A model generated the notes under the pieces. That model saw only the letters and a program-made list of their open reading frames with translations. It ran no database searches and was not told the origin of the DNA. A DNA stretch of 64,000 nucleotides from Deltaproteobacteria bacterium (GTDB lineage: Bacteria; Myxococcota; Myxococcia; Myxococcales; 40CM-4-68-19), in assembly GCA_005879315.1 (NCBI GenBank), contig VBLC01000061.1, positions 1-64,000 of the forward strand. Direction: 5' to 3'. Positions 15,298 to 24,967 of this stretch are shown piece after piece. A program made the position numbers and the translations under genes. Every line of letters begins with the position of its first letter. Position 1 is the stretch's first letter.

Positions 15298-18200
15298 ATG
15301 GCAAAGACGAACAAGCCAGAATCCCCTGTGATGTCCGCAGCCTCTGCGACCACCGTCAGCTCCGGCCGGATCGCGCCGGAGGCCAAGCCCACCCGCCGCG
15401 GACTCTCGGTTCCCCGCCGGGCGACCCGGCCGGGCCTGACCGCGCAGGAGATCCTCGATCAGGTCGAATGGACCCGCAGGCCCGCCAAGATCTCCGGCGC
15501 CGACGGCGAAGTGATCTTCAAGATGGACGACGCGGAGGTGCCCTCCGAGTGGTCGCAGCTCGCCACCGATGTCGCTGTCTCCAAGTACTTTCGCAAGGCG
15601 GGCGTGCCGACCAAGAGCGGCGCGGAGGAATCGGTGCGCCAGCTGGTGCGCCGGGTGGCCTGCACTCTGCGCACCGCCGGCGAGGATCTGGGCGGCTACT
15701 TCGCCACGCCCGCCGACGCCGAGACGTTCGAGGCGGAGCTGACGTACATGCTCGTCCATCAGATCGGCGCCTTCAACAGCCCGGTCTGGTTCAACTGCGG
15801 GCTCTGGCACGAGTACAAGATCCAGGGCTCGGGCGGAAACTTCGCGGTCGACCTCGCCACCGGCAAGGCGCACTCGACGCAGAACGCGTACAGCCGGCCG
15901 CAAGTGTCCGCCTGCTTCATCCAGAGCTGCAGCGACGACCTCGACTCGATCTTCAACCTCGTCCACGACGAGGCGCGCGTCTTCAAGTACGGCTCGGGCA
16001 GCGGCACGAACTTCTCCAAGCTGCGGGGAAAGATGGAGCGTCTCTCCGGCGGCGGGACCTCGAGCGGATTGATGAGCTTCCTCGAGGTGCTCGACAAGGC
16101 CGCCGGCGCGACCAAGTCGGGCGGCATCACCAGGCGTGCCGCCAAGATGGTCGTGCTGGACGTCGACCACCCCGAGATCCGCGAGTTCATCCAGTGGAAG
16201 GCGCGCGAGGAAAAGAAGGTCGCGGCGCTGATCGCGGCTGGCTACTCGAACGACTTCAACGGCGACGCCTACCGGACCGTCTCGGGGCAGAACGCCAACA
16301 ACTCGGTGCGCATCTCAGATCGCTTCCTCGAGGCGGTGATGAAGGACCAGGTCTGGGAGACGACCACGCGCACCAGCGCGGAAGTGGTCGACAAGATCTC
16401 CGCGCGCCAGCTCTGGCGGGAGATGGCCGAGGCGGCCTGGAAGTGCGCCGACCCGGGCCTGCAGTTCGACGACACCATCAACAAATGGCACACCTGCAAG
16501 GCGACCGACCGGATCTACGCATCGAATCCCTGCAGCGAGTTCGTCTTCCTCGACGACACCGCCTGCAACCTCGCTTCCTTGAACCTGCTCAAGTTCCTCA
16601 CCGAGGGCGACGGCTTCGACGTCGAGGGCTACAAGCACGCCTGCCGGATCTTCTTCCTCGCGCAGGAGATCGCCGTCGATCTGGCCAGCTATCCGACCCG
16701 GCGCATCGCCGAGCGCAGCCACCAGTTCCGCCCGCTCGGGCTCGGCTACGCCAACCTCGGCACGCTCTTGATGGTGGAGAGCCTGCCCTACGACTCGGAG
16801 GCGGGCCGGGCGATGGCCGCCTCGATCACCGCCATCATGACCGGCGAGGCGTACGCGCTTTCCGCCGAGCTGGCCCAGGCCAAAGGCGCCTTCCAGGGCT
16901 ACGCGCTCAACCGCGAGAGCATGCTGGAAGTGATGCGCATGCACAAAGGCAGCGTGAACAACATCGACCATGCGCTCGCGCCGGCTGGATTGATCGGAGC
17001 GGCGCACGAGTGCTGGGAGCGCGCCGTCCGGCTGGGTGAGCAGCACGGCTATCGCAACGCGCAGGCCACCGTGCTCGCGCCCACCGGGACCATCGGCCTT
17101 CTCATGGACTGCGACACGACGGGTGTCGAGCCCGACTTCGCTTTGATCAAATTCAAGAAGCTGGCCGGCGGGGGCAGCTTCAAGATCGTCAACCAATCGG
17201 TGCCGCGGGCGTTGAAAAAACTCGGCTACCCCCCAGCCGAGGTGCAGGCGATCGTCGACTACGTCCGCGGCACCGCCACCCTGAGAAGCGTCCCGGAGTT
17301 CGCGCCGGAGGAGCTGGAGGCGCGCGGGCTCTTGCCCGCCGAGATCGGCAAGATCGAGAAGAGCCTCGAGTCGGTGTTCGATCTGCGCTCGGCGTTTGCG
17401 CCGCACATCCTCGGCAGCGCCTGCCTGCAGCGGCTGGAACTACCTGCCGACGCCAAGGGTCGTCAGATCCTGGCGAAGCTCGGCTACGACGACGAGCAGA
17501 TCGACAAGGCCACGCTGGTCGTCTGCGGCCGGCAGACGGTGGAGAGCGCGCCCTTCCTCAAGCCGGAGCACTATCCGGTCTTCGACTGCGCCAACCGCTG
17601 CGGTCCGCTCGGCACCCGCTACATCGAGCCGATGGGCCACGTCCGGATGATGGCGGCGACGCAGCCCTTCCTCTCCGGCGCCATCAGCAAGACCATCAAC
17701 CTGCCCACCGACTCGACCGTCGAGGACGTCGAGAAGATCCACTGGGAGTCGTGGCGGCTGGGACTCAAGGCCATCGCGCTCTACCGCGACGGCTCCAAGC
17801 TCTCGCAGCCGCTCAGCGCCGGCGACCAGGCCGTGAAGGTTCCCTTGCCCAAGGATGCGCGGGAGATGGCCGAAGCGCTGCGCAACCTCTTCCCCGAGCT
17901 GTCCGCGGAGAAGGCGGAGCGCATGGCCGAGGCCGCCTTTGCCGCGAAGGCGGCGCGGTTGCCGCTCGACACCCGCCGGCGGCTGCCCTCCAAGCGGCAC
18001 GGGATCACGCAGGAAGCGAAGGTGGGCGGCAACAAAGTCTTCCTCCGCACCGGCGAATACGAGGACGGCACGCTCGGTGAAATCTTCATCGACATGCACA
18101 AGGAGGGCGCGGCGCTCCGCTCGGTGATGAACTGCTTCGCCATGCTCGTCTCGATGGCGCTGCAGTACGGCGTTCCGCTCGATGTGCTGGTGGAGCAGTT

Positions 18201-18597
18201 CGTCTTCACCCGCTTCGAGCCGCAGGGGCCGGTCCAGGGCCACGACCGGGTGAAGTTCGCCACCTCGATCATCGACTACGTCTTCCGCGCGCTGGGCGTC
18301 GAGTACCTCCGGCGCGACGACCTCGCCCACGTCTCGCCCGAGGAGGCCGCGGCCACGCCGATGAGCGCGCAGACCGCGGACCCGCTGGTCGGGGCGAGCC
18401 CCGCGGCGGCGGTCAAGGCTGCGCAGAAGTCGGGGCCGCCTCTCAACCCAGAGCGGCGCGCGGCCAGCGCGCAGGATCAATTGCTCGGAAAGCTCTCCGG
18501 CGACGCGCCCTTCTGCGATACCTGCGGGCACATCACCGTGCGCAACGGCGCCTGCTACAAGTGCCTCAACTGCGGAACTTCGATGGGCTGCTCGTAA
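15298..18597 (+). CDS. nrdJ: Adenosylcobalamin-dependent ribonucleotide reductase (class II)
   Basis: This enzyme reduces ribonucleotides to deoxyribonucleotides with a B12-generated thiyl radical and works with or without oxygen. At 1099 aa it fits the long bacterial NrdJ type. Visible features: the N-terminal FNSPVWFN segment, the first redox Cys in VSACFIQSC, the NPCSE active-site motif (near residue 410), a barrel ending in NLP, an additional ~200 aa C-terminal region and a terminal pair of CxxC motifs (CDTCG and CLNCG) for regeneration or zinc binding. There is a long, disordered N-terminal leader. It is the only reductase in the window and stands alone between divergent and downstream genes. 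Confidence 0.95.
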   Translation: MAKTNKPESPVMSAASATTVSSGRIAPEAKPTRRGLSVPRRATRPGLTAQEILDQVEWTRRPAKISGADGEVIFKMDDAEVPSEWSQLATDVAVSKYFRKAGVPTKSGAEESVRQLVRRVACTLRTAGEDLGGYFATPADAETFEAELTYMLVHQIGAFNSPVWFNCGLWHEYKIQGSGGNFAVDLATGKAHSTQNAYSRPQVSACFIQSCSDDLDSIFNLVHDEARVFKYGSGSGTNFSKLRGKMERLSGGGTSSGLMSFLEVLDKAAGATKSGGITRRAAKMVVLDVDHPEIREFIQWKAREEKKVAALIAAGYSNDFNGDAYRTVSGQNANNSVRISDRFLEAVMKDQVWETTTRTSAEVVDKISARQLWREMAEAAWKCADPGLQFDDTINKWHTCKATDRIYASNPCSEFVFLDDTACNLASLNLLKFLTEGDGFDVEGYKHACRIFFLAQEIAVDLASYPTRRIAERSHQFRPLGLGYANLGTLLMVESLPYDSEAGRAMAASITAIMTGEAYALSAELAQAKGAFQGYALNRESMLEVMRMHKGSVNNIDHALAPAGLIGAAHECWERAVRLGEQHGYRNAQATVLAPTGTIGLLMDCDTTGVEPDFALIKFKKLAGGGSFKIVNQSVPRALKKLGYPPAEVQAIVDYVRGTATLRSVPEFAPEELEARGLLPAEIGKIEKSLESVFDLRSAFAPHILGSACLQRLELPADAKGRQILAKLGYDDEQIDKATLVVCGRQTVESAPFLKPEHYPVFDCANRCGPLGTRYIEPMGHVRMMAATQPFLSGAISKTINLPTDSTVEDVEKIHWESWRLGLKAIALYRDGSKLSQPLSAGDQAVKVPLPKDAREMAEALRNLFPELSAEKAERMAEAAFAAKAARLPLDTRRRLPSKRHGITQEAKVGGNKVFLRTGEYEDGTLGEIFIDMHKEGAALRSVMNCFAMLVSMALQYGVPLDVLVEQFVFTRFEPQGPVQGHDRVKFATSIIDYVFRALGVEYLRRDDLAHVSPEEAAATPMSAQTADPLVGASPAAAVKAAQKSGPPLNPERRAASAQDQLLGKLSGDAPFCDTCGHITVRNGACYKCLNCGTSMGCS

Positions 18598-18792
18598 CCG
18601 CGCGGTGACGGCCCGGTTTCGATCCCACGACAGAGCGCCTTTTGCGCAATGCGGCGTGAGCGATCGCGACGCGCCCTGTTGCAATCTCAACTTCACTGTG
18701 CAAGTAGCACAGCGTAAGTCGCTGCTGCATCTGCCCTCTTTCCTTTTTTGTTGCCGCCGCCCTCTTCCACGCCCCGATTGAAGGAGGCCTCA

Positions 18793-20118
18793 ATGAAGGG
18801 TTCTGCCAGACTGCTGCTCGCTGCCATTCTCCTCTCAACCGGCGCTTACGCGACCAAGGTGCCGATCCCCGTCGAGGGCGCATCCCTGAACATCAGCGTG
18901 CAGGTTCAACCGCAATTCTTGATCAACGAGGCGAGCACACCCGATGGATTGAATCCGAGCTTCGACACCTTCGTCCGCCGTACGCGGCTCCTCGTCAACG
19001 GCGACATCAACCAGAACTTCAGCTACCTCTTCCAGGTCGACAACGCGAACTTCGGCAAGTTCGGCAACTACACGACCCCCCGCGCCATCGTCCAGGACGC
19101 GTGGATCGGCTGGGCGCCCACCGGTGTCACCGGGGGGACCGTTTTCTACATCGACGCGGGCATCCTGCTCATCCCCATTTCCAGGCACATGCTGACCAGC
19201 ACCACCAACTTCATCACCGCCGACGCGCAGACCGACGCGTTCCGCTTCCCCGGCGCGGCCTTCCAGGCGTTCCGCGACACCGGCGTGCAGATCCGCGGCT
19301 GGGCGCTCGACAAGAAGCTCGGCTGGCGCGGCGGCGTCTTCGAAGGTTACACGCCCTTCCTGCAGCCGGCCGCTGCAGCCGCGACCGCCACGAACCCGGC
19401 GTGCGTGGCCGCGACCCCGGGCACCTGCATCACGCCCAAGCGCTACCCGGCCTTCCGCGGGTTCGTCAATTTCCAGGTCATCGGCTCCGAGGAAGGCGTC
19501 TGGGTCTATGGCGACTACAAATGGGGCAAGAGCCCCGTCGTCAGCGTCAACGTCGCCGGCAACTACCAGGCGCAGGCGGTGCGCAACGGCTTCGGCAACC
19601 TCGCCGACCAGCGGCTGCTGGCCTTCGGCGCGTACGTAAACCTGCCCATGAGCGAGGCCGCCGAGTTCGTCGGCGAAGGCACGCTCTACCTGAACGGCAA
19701 CGGCTCGAGCTCGGCCAACAGCGGGACCGGCATCTCCGCCTCCGCCGGGTATCGCTTCGGCTTCATCGCGCCCTATGTCGCGTATGACTACTTCCAATCG
19801 ACCAACTGCGACGACCCGGGGCTGACGAACACGGGAGGGGCGATCTCGCAGGCGACCTGCGACGGGTCGAACAGCCGGAACATCAAGGGCGGGTTGAACT
19901 TCTTCTTCAACAAGAACGCCAACCATCTCAATATCGAGTTCGGGGTCAACCACGGCCAGTCAGCGTATGGACCCTCCAGCGTTACTGTTGCGAGCGCCGG
20001 CTATGTGCCGCTCTCGCTCGATCCGGCGCCGCCGGCGACGACGCGCCGGGCGTTCAGCAACGCCCTGGCCAATCCGGTCTTCAAGTCGCTGCTCATCCAC
20101 TGGAACGTGCTGTTCTAA
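18793..20118 (+). CDS. OprO/OprP-like outer-membrane porin
   Basis: The product is 441 aa from ATG 18793, which has a strong AAGGAGG ribosome site; an upstream in-frame start at 18748 is disfavoured. The signal peptide is MKGSARLLLAAILLSTGAYA. The mature protein is a beta-barrel in the phosphate-selective porin O/P style: RRTRLLVNGDINQNFSYLFQ, NIKGGLNFFFNKNANHL, and a terminal Phe for BAM-mediated assembly. Two internal Cys lie in an Ala/Thr-rich loop. It forms a tandem pair with the next gene. Anion or phosphate uptake is only a family-based guess. Confidence 0.8.
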   Translation: MKGSARLLLAAILLSTGAYATKVPIPVEGASLNISVQVQPQFLINEASTPDGLNPSFDTFVRRTRLLVNGDINQNFSYLFQVDNANFGKFGNYTTPRAIVQDAWIGWAPTGVTGGTVFYIDAGILLIPISRHMLTSTTNFITADAQTDAFRFPGAAFQAFRDTGVQIRGWALDKKLGWRGGVFEGYTPFLQPAAAAATATNPACVAATPGTCITPKRYPAFRGFVNFQVIGSEEGVWVYGDYKWGKSPVVSVNVAGNYQAQAVRNGFGNLADQRLLAFGAYVNLPMSEAAEFVGEGTLYLNGNGSSSANSGTGISASAGYRFGFIAPYVAYDYFQSTNCDDPGLTNTGGAISQATCDGSNSRNIKGGLNFFFNKNANHLNIEFGVNHGQSAYGPSSVTVASAGYVPLSLDPAPPATTRRAFSNALANPVFKSLLIHWNVLF

Positions 20119-20128
20119 GGGGGGCGAC

Positions 20129-21433
20129 ATGAGAGCTCTGCGCAGACTGCTGGCCGCGCTCGCGCTGCTCCTCGCGCCCGCGGCGGCCCGGGCGATCAGG
20201 GTCCCGCTGCCGATCGAGGGGGCGACGATGAATATCAGCGTCATCGTCCAGTCGCAGGCCATGCTCACCGAGGCCGGCACGCCCGACGGGACCGGCTGGG
20301 CCACCGACATCTTCGCCCGTCGCACACGCTTGCTCGTCAACGGCGACATCAACCAGAACTGGAGCTATTACTTCCAGACCGACAACGCGAACTTCGGCAA
20401 GTTCGGCAACTACACCCTCCGCATGATCGTGCAGGACGCCTTCGCCAGCTGGGCGCCCACCGGCAGCACCGGCGGGACGGTCTTGTTCGTCGACGGCGGG
20501 CTCATGTTCTTTCCCTTCACCAGAGAGGTGATGACCAGCATCGGCAACAAGGCCACGGTGGAGGGGCATGTAGATCTCTATCGCGGGTTCCCGGCCGGAT
20601 TCTTCCCCGCCAGCCGCAGCCTCGGTCTGCAGCTGCGCGGCTGGGCGCTGGACAAGAAGATCGGCTTCCGCGGCGGCATCTTCGAAGGCCAGCGGGCTTC
20701 TGCGGGTTCTGCGACGACCCTCGCCGTCAACCCGAAGAGCAACCCGGCCTTTGCCGGCCTGGTCACGCTCCACATCCTCGGCACGCAGGAGGGCTCGTAC
20801 GTCTACCAGGCGATCTACTTCTCCAAGGACCCGCTGCTCAGCATCACCATCTCGGGCGCGTACCAGGCGCAGGCCTTGGTGGTGCCGAAGGGACTCACCG
20901 ACCAGAAGATGGCCGGCGCGCAGCTGTTCTTCGAGTACCCGTTCTCCGAGGATGTGGAGGTGATCGCCGGCCTCTGGGGCTACGGCTACGGCAACGGCTC
21001 GGGATCGAGGGACACCGGCAAGGCCTGGGCTGCGGATCTGGCCTTCCGCTACAAGTCGATCAAGCCCTACGCCTCGATCGAGCAGTTCACCTCCGACGAC
21101 TGCCCGAGCGACCTCGTCGGCGCCGCCCTGACGACCTGCCAGACCCTCCTCGTCGGCGCCGTCGCCACGGGTGCCCACAGCGCCGACACGCGCAATTTCC
21201 GCGGAGGGCTCGACTTGCTCTTCAACAGGACGGCGAACCACCTGATCATCGAGTTCTCGGTGAACCACGGCCAGTCTGGCTTCGGGCCGCAGAGCATCAC
21301 CGCCGCGGCCGCGGGGTACGTGCCGCTCTCGATCGATCCGGCCACGGCGGGCGGACCGCGCCAGGCCATCAACACGACGCTGGCGGCGCCGGCCTTCAAG
21401 TCGGTGCTCTTGAACTGGTACGCGACCTTCTAG
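20129..21433 (+). CDS. OprO/OprP-like outer-membrane porin, paralogue
   Basis: The product is 434 aa with signal peptide MRALRRLLAALALLLAPAAARA. It matches the preceding porin along its whole length (for example RRTRLLVNGDINQNWSYYFQ and NFRGGLDLLFNRTANHL) and also ends in Phe. It starts 10 bp after the first porin with its own GGGGGG ribosome site, so the pair arose by gene duplication and is probably co-transcribed. The loop following FEGQ is shorter than in the first copy, which may alter pore selectivity. Confidence 0.8.
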   Translation: MRALRRLLAALALLLAPAAARAIRVPLPIEGATMNISVIVQSQAMLTEAGTPDGTGWATDIFARRTRLLVNGDINQNWSYYFQTDNANFGKFGNYTLRMIVQDAFASWAPTGSTGGTVLFVDGGLMFFPFTREVMTSIGNKATVEGHVDLYRGFPAGFFPASRSLGLQLRGWALDKKIGFRGGIFEGQRASAGSATTLAVNPKSNPAFAGLVTLHILGTQEGSYVYQAIYFSKDPLLSITISGAYQAQALVVPKGLTDQKMAGAQLFFEYPFSEDVEVIAGLWGYGYGNGSGSRDTGKAWAADLAFRYKSIKPYASIEQFTSDDCPSDLVGAALTTCQTLLVGAVATGAHSADTRNFRGGLDLLFNRTANHLIIEFSVNHGQSGFGPQSITAAAAGYVPLSIDPATAGGPRQAINTTLAAPAFKSVLLNWYATF

Positions 21434-21438
21434 CCCCG

Positions 21439-21453
21439 GCGCCCGTAGGGCGC
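21439..21453. terminator. Hairpin between convergent genes
   Basis: GCGCCC-GTA-GGGCGC forms a 6 bp stem with a 3-base loop just after the second porin, facing the convergent ABC permease gene. There is no clear T-tract, so its terminator role is tentative. Confidence 0.4.
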
Positions 21454-21497
21454 TCAGGGGCTACCTTGCTGCGTGTTGCCGTGAATACGGCACACGA

Positions 21498-22262
21498 TCA
21501 CCGCCTGTCCTCGCCGGGCCGGTGCCAGCGCAGGTACCGGCCGGTGAGCCAGGCGATGAGGGCGTCGATGGCCAGGGCGAAGGCCCCGAGCAGTAGCACG
21601 GCCACGAACGCCTGGTTGTGGTGAAACGTCCTTGACTGGAAGAGGACATAGAAGCCAAGGCCATCGACGGAGACGAAGAACTCGGCCACCACCGCCCCCA
21701 CCAGGGCGCGCCCCACCGCGAGGCGCACGCCGGCGAGCAGATAAGGGAGCGAGGAAGGCAGCGTGACCCCGAACCAGAGGTGGTGCGGCCGCGCCCGGCA
21801 GGAGCGGGCCACCTCGAGATACTCGGCCGGCACCGAGCGCGCGCCGTCGGCCACGTTCATGGCGATGGGAAAGAAAGAGGCGAACACCACCGTGGCCAGG
21901 CGTGTCTTGCTGGTGTAGCCGAACCAGATGGTCAAGAGCGGCAGGATGGCGATCATCGGCATCGCGTAGAGGCCGTTCACGTAGAGGCCCAGGAGACGCT
22001 CCACCAGCTTGAGCGAGCCCATCAAAAGCCCGACCGCCGTTCCCAGGATGACCGCGATGATCAGTCCTTGCGTCACGCCCCAGAGAGTGATCGCCGTCCC
22101 GCGCAGAACCGCCTCGCTGCCGAGGGTCTGCGGGAGGACGCGCAGGATTCCGCTCGGCCGGGCCACATAGGCGGCGGCGAAGCCGCGGGCGACCATCTCC
22201 CAGAGAGCCAGGATGGAGAGGCCTCCGGCGATCTTGACCAGCACGGCGCGCGCCGGGCTCAT
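21498..22262 (-). CDS. ABC transporter permease, nitrate/taurine type (second)
   Basis: The product is 254 aa with about six transmembrane helices and the EAA-like coupling motif (EYLEVARSCRARPHHLWFGVTLPSSLPYLLAGVRLAVG) of SsuC/TauC-type permeases. The ATG at 22262 overlaps the previous stop (ATGA). It is the last gene of a five-gene importer (ATPase, two binding proteins, two permeases). Two different permeases imply a heterodimeric membrane unit. Confidence 0.85.
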   Translation of the reverse strand: MSPARAVLVKIAGGLSILALWEMVARGFAAAYVARPSGILRVLPQTLGSEAVLRGTAITLWGVTQGLIIAVILGTAVGLLMGSLKLVERLLGLYVNGLYAMPMIAILPLLTIWFGYTSKTRLATVVFASFFPIAMNVADGARSVPAEYLEVARSCRARPHHLWFGVTLPSSLPYLLAGVRLAVGRALVGAVVAEFFVSVDGLGFYVLFQSRTFHHNQAFVAVLLLGAFALAIDALIAWLTGRYLRWHRPGEDRR

Positions 22263-23026
22263 CGCCCACCCCCGCGCCAGAGGGTGAAGCGATCCTCCAG
22301 GGCGCGGCCCAGCGCCATGAGCGCGCTGCCCAAAAGCGCGATGATGAGCACGGTGGCGAAGAGGCCGGCGGTGTCGAAGTTCCGCGCCGAGGTCATGATC
22401 AGCTGGCCGATGCCGCTGGCGCTGAGGAAGAACTCGGCCGCCACCATCCCCACCAGGCCGCGGCCGATGGCCTGCCGCACGCCGGTCATGGCGTAGGGGA
22501 ACGCGCCCGGGACCATGATGTCGCGCCAGATGGCCCACTCGCTGGAGCGGAAGGCGCGGGCCACCTCGATGAGCTCGGGCTTGATGCTGCGCGCTCCCTC
22601 GACGGTGTTGTAGAGGATGGGAAAGAAGCAGAAGAGGAAGACCACGATCACCTTGGCGCCGAAGTCGACACCCATGAGGGAGAGGATGAAGGGGATCAGC
22701 GCCACCATCGGCATGGCGTAGAGGAGGAGAATGGCGTCGGACACCGCCGCGCGGACCAGCGGCGCGCGCGCGAGCAAGAGGCCGAAGGGCAGCGCCGTGA
22801 CCAGCGCCAGGCCGAGCCCGGCGAAGAAGAGCGCCAGGGAGCCCGCGAGGCCGGCACCCAACTCGCCGGTCCGGAGCATCTCGACGAGCCGCTCCATCGA
22901 GGCGGAGAACGGCGAGAAGATGGCGGGGCTCGCGCCGCGACCGCCCAGCTCCCAGAGGACTGCGCCTCCCAGCGCGCTGAGCGCGTAGGTGGCCCAGCGC
23001 ACCCAGCGCGCGTCGGAGCGGAGCAT
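22259..23026 (-). CDS. ABC transporter permease, nitrate/taurine type (first)
   Basis: The product is 255 aa. The multi-span BPD_transp_1 fold has the EAA loop ELIEVARAFRSSEWAIWRDIMVPGAFPYAMTGVRQAIG. It is clearly related to the next permease (21498-22262) but only moderately similar. The ATG at 23026 overlaps the upstream stop by 1 bp (TGATG). It pairs with the second permease to form the channel. Confidence 0.85.
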   Translation of the reverse strand: MLRSDARWVRWATYALSALGGAVLWELGGRGASPAIFSPFSASMERLVEMLRTGELGAGLAGSLALFFAGLGLALVTALPFGLLLARAPLVRAAVSDAILLLYAMPMVALIPFILSLMGVDFGAKVIVVFLFCFFPILYNTVEGARSIKPELIEVARAFRSSEWAIWRDIMVPGAFPYAMTGVRQAIGRGLVGMVAAEFFLSASGIGQLIMTSARNFDTAGLFATVLIIALLGSALMALGRALEDRFTLWRGGGR

Positions 23027-23982
23027 CACTTCGCCAAGGCCGCGGCGTCCTTCCACAACGTGCGGTCCACCAGGCGGTCGTACGCCACGGAGGTCTTGCC
23101 GGGCTTGATGGCGTCTTTCTCCGCCGCGATGGCCGCCTCGACGTTCGCCTTGGCCATCCCGTCGGTCCGCACCGGCCAGAAGCCGATTTGATAGAAGTGC
23201 GGCAGCGCCTCCCGCGCCACCTTGGCGGTCCGGCCGGTGGCGGAGGCGATCTGCGCCACCCGCTCGGCGTTCCTGGGATCGATCATGAACCGCGTCGCCT
23301 CGATGAGGGCGGCGATCGCGCGCACGTAAGCGTCGCGCTTCTGCGCCAGGCTCTCCCTCTTCACGACGAGGAGGTTGTAGTGCGTGAGCGGGCTCGCCTT
23401 CTTGAACGAGTCGATCACCAGCAGCGGCCGGCCCATCTGCTCCTCCAGCACCGGGACGTCGTCGGTGTGCAGCACGCCGACCTTGATCTGCCCGGCCACC
23501 ATGGCCGCGCCCACGTTGGAGCTGAGGCTCACCAGCTTGAGCTGCGTGATGTTGAGGCCGCAGGGCTTGAGGAACTGCGTCAGGGCGACCGCGCGCGCGC
23601 CGCCCAGCGCATCGACACCCACCGCCTGGTTCTGCAGCTGCGCACACTTGCCCAGCGCCGGATCGGTGGAGGCGAGCAGCCAGTCAGGGTGCTCCATCCC
23701 GTAGATGCCCACCAGGTCCACGCCGCCGTTGGAGATCATCCGCACGATGGCCCCGGTGGGCGAGAGCGAGAGATCGACGCCAGACGCGACCACCGCCTGC
23801 GCGGCGGCGGCGCCCGAATCGAAGGGGCGCACCTCGACGTCGAGGCCCTGCTTCTTGAAGAAGCCCTCCTCTTTGGCGACGATGGCGAAGAGCCCGGAGA
23901 AGACCGGAGGGATGCCGGGCACGGCGAGACTCAGATGTTGCGGCTCAGGCGCCGCGAGCAAGAGCGCGAGAAGGGCGATCAC
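23026..23982 (-). CDS. NMT1/SsuA-like substrate-binding protein (second of a tandem pair)
   Basis: The product is 318 aa. The GTG start at 23982 overlaps the upstream stop by 4 bp and begins a hydrophobic signal (VIALLALLLAAPEPQ). The fold is that of THI5/NMT1-type binding proteins (EEGFFKKQGLDVEVRPFDSG, VGVDALGGARA). Two Cys are conserved with the upstream paralogue and may form a disulfide. These proteins bind small organic ions such as sulfonates, nitrate or pyrimidine precursors. Confidence 0.8.
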   Translation of the reverse strand: MIALLALLLAAPEPQHLSLAVPGIPPVFSGLFAIVAKEEGFFKKQGLDVEVRPFDSGAAAAQAVVASGVDLSLSPTGAIVRMISNGGVDLVGIYGMEHPDWLLASTDPALGKCAQLQNQAVGVDALGGARAVALTQFLKPCGLNITQLKLVSLSSNVGAAMVAGQIKVGVLHTDDVPVLEEQMGRPLLVIDSFKKASPLTHYNLLVVKRESLAQKRDAYVRAIAALIEATRFMIDPRNAERVAQIASATGRTAKVAREALPHFYQIGFWPVRTDGMAKANVEAAIAAEKDAIKPGKTSVAYDRLVDRTLWKDAAALAK

Positions 23983-24953
23983 TTCATCACCAGCGCGCTG
24001 GCGTCCTTCCACACGGTCCGATCGACGAGCTTCTCGTAGCTCACCGGGGTCTTGCCGGGCTTGATGCCGCCCAGCTCCTTCTCCACGGCGATCACCGCGT
24101 CGAGATTCGCCTTGGCGAGGCCGTCCTGGCCAACCGGCCAGAGCCCGATCTTCACCATCCGCGGGAGGATCTCCTTGGCCTGCTTGGGCGTGCGGCCGGT
24201 GACGGTGGCGGCGACCTGCGCCACCTTGTCGGCGTTTCCGGGATCGAGCACGAAACTGGTGGCGTCGATGAGACCGGCGAGCATGCGCACGTACGCCTCG
24301 CGCTTCTGCTTGACCCGCTCGCGCAGGGCGACGATGACCAGATAATGGCTGAGCGGATTGACCTCCTGGAACGAGGTCACTACCGCCAGCGGCCGTCGCA
24401 ACTGCTCGTCGAGCACCGGCAGGTCGTCGAGGTGCAGCACGCCGTACCTGAGCTGGCCGGCGACCATCGCCGCTCCCACGTTGGTGCTCAGGCTCACCAG
24501 CTTGACGTCATCGAGCTTGAGCCCGCAGGGCCGGATGAGCTGCTCCAGCGCGGCGGAGCGCGCCCCTCCGACCGAGTCCACGCCCACCGCCTGCCCGTTC
24601 ACGTCCTGGCACTTGGCCGCCTTGGCGTCGGTCGAGACGAGCAGCCAGTCGGGATGCTCCATGCCGTAGAGGGCGACCAGGTCGACGCCGGCGTTGGAGA
24701 TCATCCGCACCACCACCGGCGTGGGCGAGAGCGAGGCGTCGAGGCTGCCGGCCACGACCGCTTGCGCCGCGGCCGCGCCGGAATCGAAGGCGCGCACCTC
24801 CACTTCCACGCCGCGCTTCTTGAAGAAGCCCTGCTCCCTGGCGGCATAGGTCACCACGCTGCCGAAGACGGGCGGCACGCCGGGCATGGCGATGGTCAGC
24901 TCATCGGCCGCAGCACCGGCGGCGAGCAAGGCAACCGCGAGAGTGCTCGTCAT
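23979..24953 (-). CDS. NMT1/SsuA-like substrate-binding protein (first of a tandem pair)
   Basis: The product is 324 aa with signal peptide MTSTLAVALLAAGAAA. It matches the next gene over the full length (GFFKKRGVEVEVRAFDSGAAAAQAVV; GMEHPDWLL; KLVSLS.NVGAAMVAGQ), so the pair is a tandem duplication that has diverged. Binding-pocket differences would let one importer take two related substrates. It sits 14 bp after the ATPase gene. Confidence 0.8.
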   Translation of the reverse strand: MTSTLAVALLAAGAAADELTIAMPGVPPVFGSVVTYAAREQGFFKKRGVEVEVRAFDSGAAAAQAVVAGSLDASLSPTPVVVRMISNAGVDLVALYGMEHPDWLLVSTDAKAAKCQDVNGQAVGVDSVGGARSAALEQLIRPCGLKLDDVKLVSLSTNVGAAMVAGQLRYGVLHLDDLPVLDEQLRRPLAVVTSFQEVNPLSHYLVIVALRERVKQKREAYVRMLAGLIDATSFVLDPGNADKVAQVAATVTGRTPKQAKEILPRMVKIGLWPVGQDGLAKANLDAVIAVEKELGGIKPGKTPVSYEKLVDRTVWKDASALVMK

Positions 24954-24967
24954 TCTCGAATCCTCCG

